Source of the DNA: Acidobacteriaceae bacterium
GTDB lineage: Bacteria > Acidobacteriota > Terriglobia > Terriglobales > Acidobacteriaceae
Length of the DNA stretch: 60,968 nt
Reading direction: 5' to 3'
Assembly (NCBI GenBank): GCA_030041305.1
Contig: JASHOC010000034.1
Location: forward strand, 1-60,968
Both the position numbers and the translations under genes were made by a program. Below, piece after piece: positions 16,173 to 24,777 of this stretch. Position 1 is the first letter of the stretch, and every line of letters begins with the position of its first letter. The notes under the pieces were generated by a model. It was given only the letters and a program-made list of their open reading frames with translations. It was not told the origin of the DNA and ran no database searches.

Positions 16173-17394
16173 GTTTCTCCTTCTTGCTTTTCGCAATGTC
16201 TTTCGCAATCGCCGCCGCACCGTGATGACCTTGCTCATGGTGGGCAGCGGCGTAGCCGGCCTGCTGCTGGTCGGCGGCTTTTTCGCCTTCATGTTTATGG
16301 GGCTGCGCGAAAGCACCATTCGCAATGGCCTGGGCCACATACAAATCTTCACCGCCGCGCATTTTGAGCGCGACGAAGTCCACGTTCTCGACACCGGCAT
16401 CGGCGATTGGCGCCAGGTCGCGAACCTTGCCCGGCCTCTGCCTCATGTGCTTGGCGTGGCCCCGCGCATCGAGTTCTATGGAATGATGTCGAACGGGGTC
16501 AAATCGTCGGTCTTCATGGGCAACGCGGTCGATCCGGACGAGGAGCGCACGATGGGCTTTTCGCCCAATCTCACCACGGGCCACGATCTCGACGAGCACG
16601 CGAGCGGCGATGCGCAAGCCCTGGTGGGCGACGGCGTGGCGCGCTCCATGAACGTCAAAGTCGGCGACGGCCTCACCCTCCTCGCCGTCACTGCGGACGG
16701 CGCGCTGAACGGCATCGACGTCGAAGTCCAGGGCATCGTCCACACCGGCTTCAAAGACCTCGACGATCGTTATCTGCGCATCACGCTGCCTGAAGCGCAG
16801 CGCCTGCTCCAAAGCCAGCATGTCACCAATCTGGTCATCGGCCTCGACGCAACGGAGAACACCGATCGCGTGGCTGCGGCGCTCGCGCCCCGTCTGCGCG
16901 GCCTGGGGCAGCCCATGGTCCTGAAGAAATGGATCGACCTCGCCGCCTATTACAAGCAGGTGCGCACCCTCTTCAGCGGCATCTTCGTCTTCCTCGGCGT
17001 CATCGTCTTCGTGATGGTGCTGATGGCCAGCGTGAACACGCTGCTGATTACGCTTTTCGAGCGCACCCGGGAAATCGGCGCCATGCTGGCCATGGGGACG
17101 CCACGTTTATGGATCGTGGCGCTGTTCGTGACCGAGGCCGTCATCATCGGCGCTCTCGCCGCCGCCGCCGGGATCGCGGCCGGCAACTTCCTTGGCGCGC
17201 TCCTCAACGCCTCGGGACTGCACCTGCCGCCGCCGCCCGGAACCTCAGTCCCCATGCACTTCCGCGTCCTCCATGTTCCCACCCTGATGGTCGGCTCTTC
17301 GGCGCTGGTCATCGTGTCCCTGGCCCTTGCGTCCATTGCGCCCGCGATCCGCGCATCGCGGCTCCAGATTGCGGAGGCTCTGTCCCATGTTTAG
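16165..17394 (+). CDS. FtsX/MacB-like ABC permease
   Basis: 409 residues from the ATG at 16165 (GGAG 7 bases before; overlap ATGCGTAA with the ATPase gene). Topology is typical of type VII ABC permeases: TM1 at about 15-45, a ~220-residue periplasmic domain, then three TM helices near 275-300, 320-350 and 380-400 (IFVFLGVIVFVMVLMASVNT, VTEAVIIGALAAAAGIAAG, LMVGSSALVIVSLALASIAP). With the ATPase it would form a dimeric complex acting on periplasmic cargo, such as lipoproteins or lipids. Confidence 0.9.
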   Translation: MRKFLLLAFRNVFRNRRRTVMTLLMVGSGVAGLLLVGGFFAFMFMGLRESTIRNGLGHIQIFTAAHFERDEVHVLDTGIGDWRQVANLARPLPHVLGVAPRIEFYGMMSNGVKSSVFMGNAVDPDEERTMGFSPNLTTGHDLDEHASGDAQALVGDGVARSMNVKVGDGLTLLAVTADGALNGIDVEVQGIVHTGFKDLDDRYLRITLPEAQRLLQSQHVTNLVIGLDATENTDRVAAALAPRLRGLGQPMVLKKWIDLAAYYKQVRTLFSGIFVFLGVIVFVMVLMASVNTLLITLFERTREIGAMLAMGTPRLWIVALFVTEAVIIGALAAAAGIAAGNFLGALLNASGLHLPPPPGTSVPMHFRVLHVPTLMVGSSALVIVSLALASIAPAIRASRLQIAEALSHV

Positions 17395-18157
17395 TTTCGC
17401 GTATAGAACCGGCTTTTGTTTGCGCGTCTCTTACCTGCTCGTTGCGGCTGGCGCTGTGCTTGCTCCCGCGTTGCCCGGCCGTGCGGCGAGCCCCGACGCC
17501 GAAACCTTGCTCAAGCTCTCCGACAGCTTCCGTAACGGCTGGCCCACGTATGTCGTCCATGTCAAAATTACTGACTATGAGGCCGGCAAGCCCGACGAAG
17601 AACATCTCTACCAGGTCTCGCAAAAGGGCGTCGACAAGACCTACGTCGAGTTTTTGAGCCCGCGCGAAAAAGGCGAGCACCTGCTGATGCTGGGTGACGA
17701 TATGTGGATCTATTTGCCCGACACCAGCCGGCCGGTGCGCATCACGCCGTTGGAACGGCTGACCGGAGACGCCTCGAACGGCGACGTGGCGCGCACCAAT
17801 TATGCCGCCGATTACACGGCTGTCTATCTGCGCACCGAAAAGGTAGACGCGGCGGAGTGCTATGTGCTCGAGTTGACCGCGAAGCGCAAGGGCGCGACCT
17901 ATCAGCGCATTCTTTACTGGCTGCGGGTCGCAGACGCGCGGCCGACGCGCGCGGAGTTCTATCTCACTTCCGGCAAGCACATCAAATCGGCGACCTTCGA
18001 TGAGTATGAAATTTCCGGCGGCAAAATGCTGCTGCGCAAGCTCACGCTGTACGACGAAATCCGGCACAATTCGCACAGCATCCTCGAATATTCCGACGCT
18101 GCGCCGAGATCGCTGCCCGACAAGCTGTTTTACCAGGGCCGCGCGGACATGTTTTAG
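17387..18157 (+). CDS. Outer-membrane lipoprotein-sorting (LolA-like) periplasmic protein
   Basis: 256 residues from the ATG at 17387, overlapping the permease stop by 8 bp (ATGTTTAG). The signal peptide ends near RAAS. The mature protein has the LolA-like pattern of this family (LLKLSDSFRNGWPTYVVHVKITDYE, then VEFLSPREKGEHLLMLGDDMWIYLPDTSRPVRI, a hallmark block of the lipoprotein-sorting family). It probably carries hydrophobic cargo between the ABC complex and the outer membrane. Position between permease and barrel genes supports this. Confidence 0.85.
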   Translation: MFSFAYRTGFCLRVSYLLVAAGAVLAPALPGRAASPDAETLLKLSDSFRNGWPTYVVHVKITDYEAGKPDEEHLYQVSQKGVDKTYVEFLSPREKGEHLLMLGDDMWIYLPDTSRPVRITPLERLTGDASNGDVARTNYAADYTAVYLRTEKVDAAECYVLELTAKRKGATYQRILYWLRVADARPTRAEFYLTSGKHIKSATFDEYEISGGKMLLRKLTLYDEIRHNSHSILEYSDAAPRSLPDKLFYQGRADMF

Positions 18158-18159
18158 CC

Positions 18160-19242
18160 ATGAATCGCCGCTTGCTCATTCCGGTTCTCTTGCTGCTGGG
18201 CGCGTGGCCGAGCGCTCGCGCGCAGAATGCTTCGCCCTCCGAAGAACGCCGTTTCGATACGCGCTATTCCCTTTCGGTGATCGACGACGCAACCTTCTAC
18301 GGCGATTTGCGCGAGCCCCTGCCCGGCGTGCTGAACCAGGTGCTGGTCGAGCCCTCCTTCGCGCTACGCTATCGCAACCGATGGACCTTCGCTTCCAGCG
18401 CCATCGGTCTCGCCGGCGCGTACCAGGATAACTACACCCAACTGCGCGTAAAAGAGACTTACGCGGATGGTTCCGCGGGAGACTTCGACTTCACCGTGGG
18501 CCGCAAAATGGTGCGCTGGGGAACGGGATACGCCTTCACCGCCGCCGGCGTCCTCGACCCGCCGCGCATGGCTACCAACCCCACAGATCGGCTGAACCTG
18601 AATCAGGGCCGCGACATGGTCAAGGCCGATTGGGTGCACGGCCAGCAGGCGCTCACGCTTGCCTGGTCCACCGCCGCGTTCGCTCCCGCCCAAAGCGGCC
18701 TGCGCGACACCACTGCCTTCCGGTATAACGTTCTGGTGCGTGGATTCGACACTTCGCTGATTGCAGGCAATGATCGCGGGGGAGATTCATTTGGCGCGCT
18801 CACTTTTACCCGCGTCCTTGGCCAGGCGTGGGAGTTGCACGGCGAAGCCGTGTGGCGCGAACAGGCGGCCGCGCTCCTGGGAGCCAAATACATCGTCTCC
18901 GGCGTCACCTTCATCGCCGAATTCTACACCCCGCCCAACATCCCCATCTATCGCGACCCGAGCGTATCTCCGCTTGCCGGCCGCCAGCACTACGCGTTTC
19001 TTACCGCCGGCAAAGCGCGGCTCCGCGAGCTGCCCGGCTGGAAGGAGTGGAGCTTGTCCGGCTCCATCGTTGCCAACTTAAACGACCGCAGCTATACCGG
19101 CGTCTTCGACGCCAGCCGCTGGTTCGGCAACCACTTCTCTTCGTACATCCATCTGGAAACGCCGCGTGGCGCCCGCACCTCCGAGTACGGCTCCGCGCCC
19201 TACGCAACGGCCACTTCGGTGGGAGTCCGATTCCAGCTATGA
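18160..19242 (+). CDS. Outer-membrane beta-barrel protein
   Basis: 360 residues, starting 2 bp after the previous stop. Signal peptide MNRRLLIPVLLLLGAWPSARAQ, followed by regularly alternating amphipathic strands (FALRYRNRWTFASSAIGLAG, WELHGEAVWRE, VSGVTFIAEFYTP) and the C-terminal strand VGVRFQL ending in an aromatic/hydrophobic pattern. It resembles the DUF1302-type barrels that accompany LolA-like proteins in other export operons. It is likely the outer-membrane partner of the ABC system. Confidence 0.75.
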   Translation: MNRRLLIPVLLLLGAWPSARAQNASPSEERRFDTRYSLSVIDDATFYGDLREPLPGVLNQVLVEPSFALRYRNRWTFASSAIGLAGAYQDNYTQLRVKETYADGSAGDFDFTVGRKMVRWGTGYAFTAAGVLDPPRMATNPTDRLNLNQGRDMVKADWVHGQQALTLAWSTAAFAPAQSGLRDTTAFRYNVLVRGFDTSLIAGNDRGGDSFGALTFTRVLGQAWELHGEAVWREQAAALLGAKYIVSGVTFIAEFYTPPNIPIYRDPSVSPLAGRQHYAFLTAGKARLRELPGWKEWSLSGSIVANLNDRSYTGVFDASRWFGNHFSSYIHLETPRGARTSEYGSAPYATATSVGVRFQL

Positions 19243-20351
19243 ATGGCCAAACCAACAACGCCGCCGGCCTGGCCGCCGGGCAGCCATCCGGCGCCAGTTA
19301 CAGCCCGTTCCTTATCCGCGCTTTCTGGATCATCTGCGGCGCAACCCTGCTCATCTTTCTGCTCTTCTTTTCCCAGGGCTTCATCAAGCTGTCGGAAACC
19401 GGTCGTCGCCTGCTGGCTATTTTCGTGTATTCCGCCTGCATCGCGCTGCCGTCGATGTTTCTCGTTACGCAGCTCACGGTCCGCCTGGCGGGGAAACTCC
19501 CGCGGCTGATTGCGCTTCTCCAGGCAATCTCTCTCGTCTTGATCGCTGCCGCCGGCAGCCTGGCGGCCGATTTCGTTCTCCAACTCATCGGCATCGTCCC
19601 CCGCGGCGGCTTCTGGAGCGAGTTTCGCGGGAGCCTGTCTTTCAGCATTGTGATCACGCTCGCCATCGGCATGAGCGTATCCACCTACGAAACGCTGCGC
19701 TACAAATTGCAAGCCGCCACGCTTGAAGCGCGCACCCGCCAGGTGGAGCAGGAGCGCGCCTACAAACTGCTCGCCGAAGCGCGGCTCTCATCGCTCGAAT
19801 CCCGCATCCATCCCCATTTTCTTTTCAACACTCTCAACTCCATTGCCGCGCTCATCCCCACCGATCCCGCGCGCGCTGAAGACACAGTGGGCAGGCTGGC
19901 TTCCCTGCTTCGTTTCTCGCTCCAAGCCCAGCACAATGGGCTGGCGCCGCTGGCGCAAGAACTGAAAGTGGTGCGCGACTATCTGGAAATCGAGAAAACC
20001 CGCTTCGGCCCGCGGCTCCGCTATGAAATCCTTGCCCCCAACACGCTCGATTCCGTCAAGATCCCGCCGCTGGCCCTGCAGACCCTGGTGGAGAACGCGG
20101 TCAAGCACGCCGTCGCGCAGCGCTCCGAGGGCGCGTCGATTCGGCTGACGGCGGCCATGGAGGCAGGGTGGATCATGCTTGAAGTCAGCGACGACGGGCC
20201 GGGATTCTCGCTCGGCGCGATCAGCCCCGAGCACGGCCTCGGCAACCTGGTGGCGCGCCTCGATCTGTTGTTTGGCCCCGCGGGCCGGCTCAACGTGACG
20301 CGCGAAAATGAATGGACGGTCGTCCGCGTCGCGTTTCCTGCGGAGTCGTGA
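19239..20351 (+). CDS. LytS/YehU-type sensor histidine kinase
   Basis: 370 residues from the ATG at 19239, which overlaps the barrel gene stop (ATGA). Four hydrophobic segments (about 24-48, 58-78, 88-118, 132-148) form the sensor, followed by a coiled-coil linker. The His_kinase block RIHPHFLFNTLNSI carries the probable phospho-accepting His193, and the HATPase domain shows LVENAVKHAV and DDGPGFSLG. It belongs to the LytS group, which partners LytTR regulators; the partner follows after 6 bp. The signal is unknown, but its operon position suggests that it senses envelope status. Confidence 0.9.
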   Translation: MNGQTNNAAGLAAGQPSGASYSPFLIRAFWIICGATLLIFLLFFSQGFIKLSETGRRLLAIFVYSACIALPSMFLVTQLTVRLAGKLPRLIALLQAISLVLIAAAGSLAADFVLQLIGIVPRGGFWSEFRGSLSFSIVITLAIGMSVSTYETLRYKLQAATLEARTRQVEQERAYKLLAEARLSSLESRIHPHFLFNTLNSIAALIPTDPARAEDTVGRLASLLRFSLQAQHNGLAPLAQELKVVRDYLEIEKTRFGPRLRYEILAPNTLDSVKIPPLALQTLVENAVKHAVAQRSEGASIRLTAAMEAGWIMLEVSDDGPGFSLGAISPEHGLGNLVARLDLLFGPAGRLNVTRENEWTVVRVAFPAES

Positions 20352-20357
20352 ACGAAT

Positions 20358-21155
20358 ATGGAAGCCCCGCCCTTGCACGCTTACCTTGTGGATGACGAGC
20401 CGCTCGCCATCGAGCGCCTCACCCGCCTGCTGGCGAAATACGATTCTCTCCGCATCGCCGGCAGCGCTACGGACCCCGCGCAGGCGCTTGAGTGTCTGAG
20501 CGCCACGGCCCATCCCCCGGTCGACGTGCTCTTCCTCGACATCCAAATGCCGGGCATGAACGGTTTCGAACTGCTCTCGCGCCTCAGCGTGCAACCTTTG
20601 GTTGTCTTCACCACGGCTTACGACCAATACGCGCTACGCGCTTTTGAAGTCAACTCGATCGACTACCTGCTCAAGCCCATCGATGCGGAGCAGTTAGAGC
20701 GCGCCGTGGCCAAGCTGGGCCGGTTCCGGCCTCCGGCCAAACCTGACTGGCAGCGAAATCCCGAATTGCCGGGTTTGTTGAGAGAAATGGCTGAAGCGCT
20801 GCACGGCCAGCGCGCCGATTACCCGCGCCGCATCGCCTCCCGCGTCGGCGAGCGCATCTCTTTCCTGGACCTCGATGCGGTGACGCACTTTACCGCTCGC
20901 GACAAGCTCACTTACGCCGTGGCTAATGGCCGCGAACATTGTGTCGATCAGACCATCGCCGATCTCGAACGCAAGCTGGACCCCGCGACCTTCTTGCGCA
21001 TTCATCGCGCCATTCTCGTCAATCTGAATGCCGTTCAGGAAGTAAAAGTCTCGATCGCGGGGAAGGTGGCGATCTCCTTGAAGGACGCCCGCCGCACTCA
21101 ATTGCCGGTGGCGCGAGAGCGGGTGCGGTTGCTCAGGACGCGGATGGATTTCTGA
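20358..21155 (+). CDS. LytTR-family response regulator
   Basis: 265 residues. The receiver domain (1-120) has the acidic pair VDDE at 11-14, phospho-accepting Asp61 in LFLDIQMPG, Thr in FTTAYD and Lys in LLKPID. A LytTR DNA-binding domain lies at about 158-262 (ISFLDLDAVTHFTARDKLTYAV, FLRIHRAILVNLNAVQEV). It is the last gene of the operon. Autoregulation is plausible, but no direct-repeat LytTR site was recognised upstream of 15456. Confidence 0.92.
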   Translation: MEAPPLHAYLVDDEPLAIERLTRLLAKYDSLRIAGSATDPAQALECLSATAHPPVDVLFLDIQMPGMNGFELLSRLSVQPLVVFTTAYDQYALRAFEVNSIDYLLKPIDAEQLERAVAKLGRFRPPAKPDWQRNPELPGLLREMAEALHGQRADYPRRIASRVGERISFLDLDAVTHFTARDKLTYAVANGREHCVDQTIADLERKLDPATFLRIHRAILVNLNAVQEVKVSIAGKVAISLKDARRTQLPVARERVRLLRTRMDF

Positions 21156-21210
21156 CGTTTCCGTGCGACATCCTCTCCGTCGCCGGAGACAAAACTCGAA
21201 GCTTTTATAC

Positions 21211-21327
21211 TACGGCGGTTCTCCAATTCCCGTGAAGTTTTGAGGGGCGTGCCGGGTGGCGTTTTCTTGGGAAAAACGCCACTCAACGTTCGAGGTTCTG
21301 CGCTACACCAATTGGAGAACCGCTATA
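21211..21327 (-). mobile_element. 117-bp MITE-like element, copy 1
   Basis: Terminal inverted repeats GCGGTTCTCCAATT / AATTGGAGAACCGC bound a 117-bp unit with TA at both ends. A central hairpin reads GTGGCGTTTTCTTGGG / AAAAACGCCAC. It is the reverse-complement orientation of the copies at 35520 and 52766 and nearly identical to them. The internal open frame is too short and shared by all copies, so it is not a gene. TA borders point to an IS630/mariner-type mobilising transposase, by inference. Confidence 0.85.
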
Positions 21328-21417
21328 TTCGTCGATAAGGCAACCGAGCATAGTCCCTGATAAAGGTTCATCCTTGCACAATCGATGCCGCATCGCGGAA
21401 AGGAGCCTTCCCCCGAA

Positions 21418-22338
21418 ATGGTCTCTTCCTCATTCCTGCGCATGCGAACAGCTTGCGTATTCCTTTCGACGACGCTGTTCGTAATGGGTTCGCCTGGCGC
21501 TTCGGCTTCGCCTGCTACTTTCGTCACCGCGCTCCCCGTAGCCAAGAATCAAGGATTATTTCGATTCAATGCCGAGCCGGGTTTCGGGTCGTCCGGGTAT
21601 CGCAGTCTTCAGTTTCCGGTCAATTTCGCCTATGGCGCGACTCCCAGTTGGTCCCTGTTTATCACTGCGAACCAGGGAGTTTTGTCGTTGGACCACAATC
21701 CTTCAAACTTTGGGGCGGGCAATACCGTTGTGTTCATTCGCAACACTCTTTTCAAGATCGACAAGCCGCGCTCCACATTTCGCATCGCGCCCCTTGCCGG
21801 CGCGTCGTTGCCCACCGGCCAGAATCGATATACGGTAAACGGAATGCTGGCGCCCGGAGCCCTCCAGTCCGGCTCCGGCGCCGTTGATCCCTACGCTGGG
21901 GTCACCTCCGGTTATAACAACTCGCTCTTCGGCGCCGCATGGGACGCGACTTATCTGGACAATCGTGCGGCCTCAACCGGTTACACACCCGGTAGCCAGT
22001 TCGATGTGGATGGCGAAATGGAAATCAGGGTCTTTCCGTTTCACCTTCCCGAAGAGGGTTTGCCCAGGAATCTGGCGTTATCCATTGAAGGCAATTATCA
22101 GGATCAGGGAACAAGCCATGTGAACGGACGTCCCACCGTGGCGTCTGCCAATAAGACCTACAAACAGGACGCCATTTTCGAATGGGCCACTCTGCACTGG
22201 GAAATTGGGGCAGGCGAACAGATCTCCGTCATGCAAGACTTTGAAACGCCGCATCCCATCGCCCAGCATTCTCGAACCTATCTCTTCTTCGAGTACTACG
22301 TCTCGATGCCAAGCTGGGGCCGCAGGGGGCAGAGATGA
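21418..22338 (+). CDS. Outer-membrane channel-like protein (phenol/meta-degradation transporter-type barrel)
   Basis: 306 residues from the ATG at 21418; AAAGGAG is 12 bases upstream, and a signal peptide follows (TACVFLSTTLFVMGSPGASAS). The mature part starts with FVTALPVAKNQGLFRFNAEPGF and shows repeating amphipathic strands, with FAYGATPSWSLFITANQGVL and APLAGASLPTGQNRYTV, which are typical of the outer-membrane MetA-pathway/transporter barrel family. Such proteins often sit beside metal-handling genes. The next gene overlaps by 4 bp and is HMA-like. The cargo is unknown. Confidence 0.65.
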   Translation: MVSSSFLRMRTACVFLSTTLFVMGSPGASASPATFVTALPVAKNQGLFRFNAEPGFGSSGYRSLQFPVNFAYGATPSWSLFITANQGVLSLDHNPSNFGAGNTVVFIRNTLFKIDKPRSTFRIAPLAGASLPTGQNRYTVNGMLAPGALQSGSGAVDPYAGVTSGYNNSLFGAAWDATYLDNRAASTGYTPGSQFDVDGEMEIRVFPFHLPEEGLPRNLALSIEGNYQDQGTSHVNGRPTVASANKTYKQDAIFEWATLHWEIGAGEQISVMQDFETPHPIAQHSRTYLFFEYYVSMPSWGRRGQR

Positions 22339-22778
22339 GCCGCTTGTCGCAATGCGCCGAAGGCATATTCATTGCGGCGTTGATGGTTTGTTCAATTTTC
22401 CCTTTAACTGCGCGAGTGGAGTCTCAGCCCCAAGGGCAATCTCAGCCCGAGGTCACGCGCGTTTCGGCAACCTTGAACGGGGTTTTCTCGCCGCGCGGCT
22501 TCTTCAATATTCTTGTGCCCCTGACCAGAATGCAAGGCGCCGATGCCGCGAAGCTCGACCTGAAACTGTCGCGCATCACCATCGACTTTGCCGTTGGGGC
22601 GCCGGTCTCGCAAGACGAAATCCGGCAGATGATGGTGGAGGCCGGATACCGTCCCGGGAATATCTCGATTGCCCGATTGCCCGAAGGGCGCGCCGGTGAA
22701 ACCGGACCTGGCTGGATAAGGATCAAACATCCGCGAGCGAAGAATCCGGTGGCGCGCTGGCTGGAAGAGAATTTCTGA
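22335..22778 (+). CDS. Exported HMA-like small protein without CxxC
   Basis: 147 residues, start ATGA overlapping the previous stop. A signal peptide is likely (IFIAALMVCSIFPLTARVES). Residues about 68-110 (AAKLDLKLSRITIDFAVGAPVSQDEIRQMMVEAGY) match the heavy-metal-associated ferredoxin-like fold: strand, long helix with an EIRQ...EAGY ending. The GMTCxxC metal site is absent (the corresponding stretch reads LTRMQGADAAK), so metal binding is not supported. It may be a structural partner of the barrel encoded upstream. Confidence 0.55.
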   Translation: MSRLSQCAEGIFIAALMVCSIFPLTARVESQPQGQSQPEVTRVSATLNGVFSPRGFFNILVPLTRMQGADAAKLDLKLSRITIDFAVGAPVSQDEIRQMMVEAGYRPGNISIARLPEGRAGETGPGWIRIKHPRAKNPVARWLEENF

Positions 22779-22932
22779 AAACACGCCACAGCAAACGGAA
22801 CTTTAACGGCGACGAATCAACCGCGAGTCCAAGGCGAGCCCAAGGCGAGTCCGCGCATGGATTTCTGACCATCACTGGCGCGATTGCCGGTTCAGGCGCG
22901 CCCAGAGCGGGCGTTCCGCCGCGCAAGCAAGA

Positions 22933-23700
22933 TCAGAACCCCATGATGTTGTAACCGCAATCGACGTACAGCGTCTCGCCGGTCACCGCGCTCGCCAGCT
23001 CGCTGGCCAGATACAGCGCCGTCCCACCCACCTCCAACTGGTCCACGTTGCGGTGCAGAGGAGCGCGATCGGCGTGCGCCTTGAGCATCTCGCCCAGCGC
23101 GCCGATGCCGCGTGCGGCCAGGGTTTTGATGGGCCCAGCGGAAATCGCGTTGACCCGGATGTTTTTGGGCCCGAGATTCCACGCCAGATAGCGGACCGTG
23201 GATTCGAGCGAGGCCTTGGCCAGCGCCATCACGTTGTAGTGGGGCACCACTTTCTCCGCGGCGTAATAACTCAAGGTGATAATGCTGCCGCCCTCGGTCA
23301 TCAGCGGCGCGGCGGCGCGGCTCAAGGCGATCAGTGAGTAGACGCTGACCTCGTGCGCAATGCGAAAGCCCTCGCGGCTGGTGTTGATGAACTCGCCTTT
23401 CAGGTCCTCGGCGGGCGCGTAGGCCACGGCGTGCACAAGAATGTGGAGCTTTCCGTATTTTTCGTTGAGCGCGGCAAAAAGCGCTTCAATCTCGCCATCG
23501 TTCGAAACATCGCACTGGAAACCGCTGGCGCCGGGCAGCTCGTGGATCAGGTCCTCGGCCTCGGCCCGCATGCGCTCGTTCTGGTAGCAGATGGCCAGCG
23601 CGGCGCCGGCCTGGTGGAGCTTTTGGGCGATTCCCCATGCGATGGATCGCTTGTTCGCCAGCCCGAAGACCACGGCCGTCTTGCCCGCAAGATCGATCAT
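22933..23700 (-). CDS. fabI: Enoyl-[acyl-carrier-protein] reductase (NADH)
   Basis: 255 residues, the usual FabI length. It is an SDR fold with the FabI-type nucleotide loop GLANKRSIAWGIA at 13-25, Tyr145/146 in the SYY block and the catalytic Tyr155-x6-Lys162 (YNVMALAK). The C-terminus ends GETLYVDCGYNIMGF, as expected. It catalyses the last reduction of each fatty-acid elongation cycle and is the triclosan target. It is monocistronic, as far as can be seen, 140 bp downstream of murI on the same strand. Confidence 0.96.
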   Translation of the reverse strand: MIDLAGKTAVVFGLANKRSIAWGIAQKLHQAGAALAICYQNERMRAEAEDLIHELPGASGFQCDVSNDGEIEALFAALNEKYGKLHILVHAVAYAPAEDLKGEFINTSREGFRIAHEVSVYSLIALSRAAAPLMTEGGSIITLSYYAAEKVVPHYNVMALAKASLESTVRYLAWNLGPKNIRVNAISAGPIKTLAARGIGALGEMLKAHADRAPLHRNVDQLEVGGTALYLASELASAVTGETLYVDCGYNIMGF

Positions 23701-23840
23701 GCGCTGTAAGACCCTCCCAAAGATCTACTCCAAAAGGGAAAAACGGCGGAGCCGCTGCCGTTTCAGAATAGCAGAGCGGTTTTCGCGTCATTTCGAGCCA
23801 TCACTCTAACTCGGATTCCGCGCTCCAGCTCGGATTTTCT

Positions 23841-24662
23841 TCACCCGCCGAGATCGATCAGATCCACCTTCCCCACGGGACGATCGAGAAACCGCGAGCC
23901 AATCCGCTCGAATTTTTCTACCGAATCGGTGGCGAAGCAGCGAATCCAAGTTTCCGCAGTGGGTTCGCTTGCCGCAGGCGCGGCCCGGCCGTTGAAGAGG
24001 CGCACAGCGGCTTCGGCCGCGGCTTCGGCGGAATCGATCACGTTCATGCCGCGCGGCGCCTCTGCTTCGATCAGCGGCCTGAGCAGCGGATAATGCGTGC
24101 AGCCAAGCACCAGCGTATCCGCGTCGAACCCTTTGGCGGCAGCGTCAGCCTGGACTTCATCGAGGTAAATGCGAATCACCTCGGCGGTCACCGGATGCGC
24201 CGTCCACCCTTCTTCGACCAGCGGCACCAGCAGCGGGCAGGCCTTTTCGAGCGCCCGCAGCCCCTGCGCGCTGCATGCCGCCGCATAGGCGTGGCTTTGC
24301 ACCGTGGCGTCGGTGGCCATTACCAGCACATCCCCGGTTCTGGATGCGGCGCGCGCCGCCGCGGCGCCAGGCTCGACGACGCCCAGCACCGGAACTTCGA
24401 CGGCGTCCTGAATGGCGTCGAGCGCCAGCGCGCTCGCCGTATTACAGGCGATCACCAGAAATTCGGCGCCCTGCTCGCGCACCAGGAACCGCGCGCTTTG
24501 TGCGGCGTAGCGGGCAATGGTGCGCCGCGACTTCGACCCGTAGGGCAGCCGCGCCGTGTCGCCCAGGAACGCGTATTGCGCCTGCGGCAGCCGGTGAATG
24601 AGGGCGCGCAGCACGGTGAGCCCGCCGAAGCCGGAGTCAAAGACGCCGATGGTGGGAGTCAT
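23841..24662 (-). CDS. murI: Glutamate racemase
   Basis: 273 residues from the ATG at 24662; the upstream in-frame extension is rejected because homologues start at TIGVFDSGFGGL. The catalytic cysteines are Cys73 (ACNTASA) and Cys188 (LGCTHYPLL), with Asp9 in FDSGFGG. It makes D-glutamate for peptidoglycan. The neighbours upstream (GerMN, amidase) are also envelope genes, with a 115-bp gap. Confidence 0.95.
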   Translation of the reverse strand: MTPTIGVFDSGFGGLTVLRALIHRLPQAQYAFLGDTARLPYGSKSRRTIARYAAQSARFLVREQGAEFLVIACNTASALALDAIQDAVEVPVLGVVEPGAAAARAASRTGDVLVMATDATVQSHAYAAACSAQGLRALEKACPLLVPLVEEGWTAHPVTAEVIRIYLDEVQADAAAKGFDADTLVLGCTHYPLLRPLIEAEAPRGMNVIDSAEAAAEAAVRLFNGRAAPAASEPTAETWIRCFATDSVEKFERIGSRFLDRPVGKVDLIDLGG

Positions 24663-24777
24663 GAGCCCGACTTTACTTTCCTGATCAATTCTGCGAGGCG
24701 AGAGGCAAGCAGGCAGAGTCCTCTGAAGATCTGCGAACTCGGTCGAATTGAAAATCGTCTCCGGACAGGCGTTGCGA

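Noticed and set aside
21098..21286. Short minus-strand frame in the 117-bp repeat
   Set aside because: The same peptide opens in every copy of the noncoding repeat and overlaps the LytTR gene end; no start signal.
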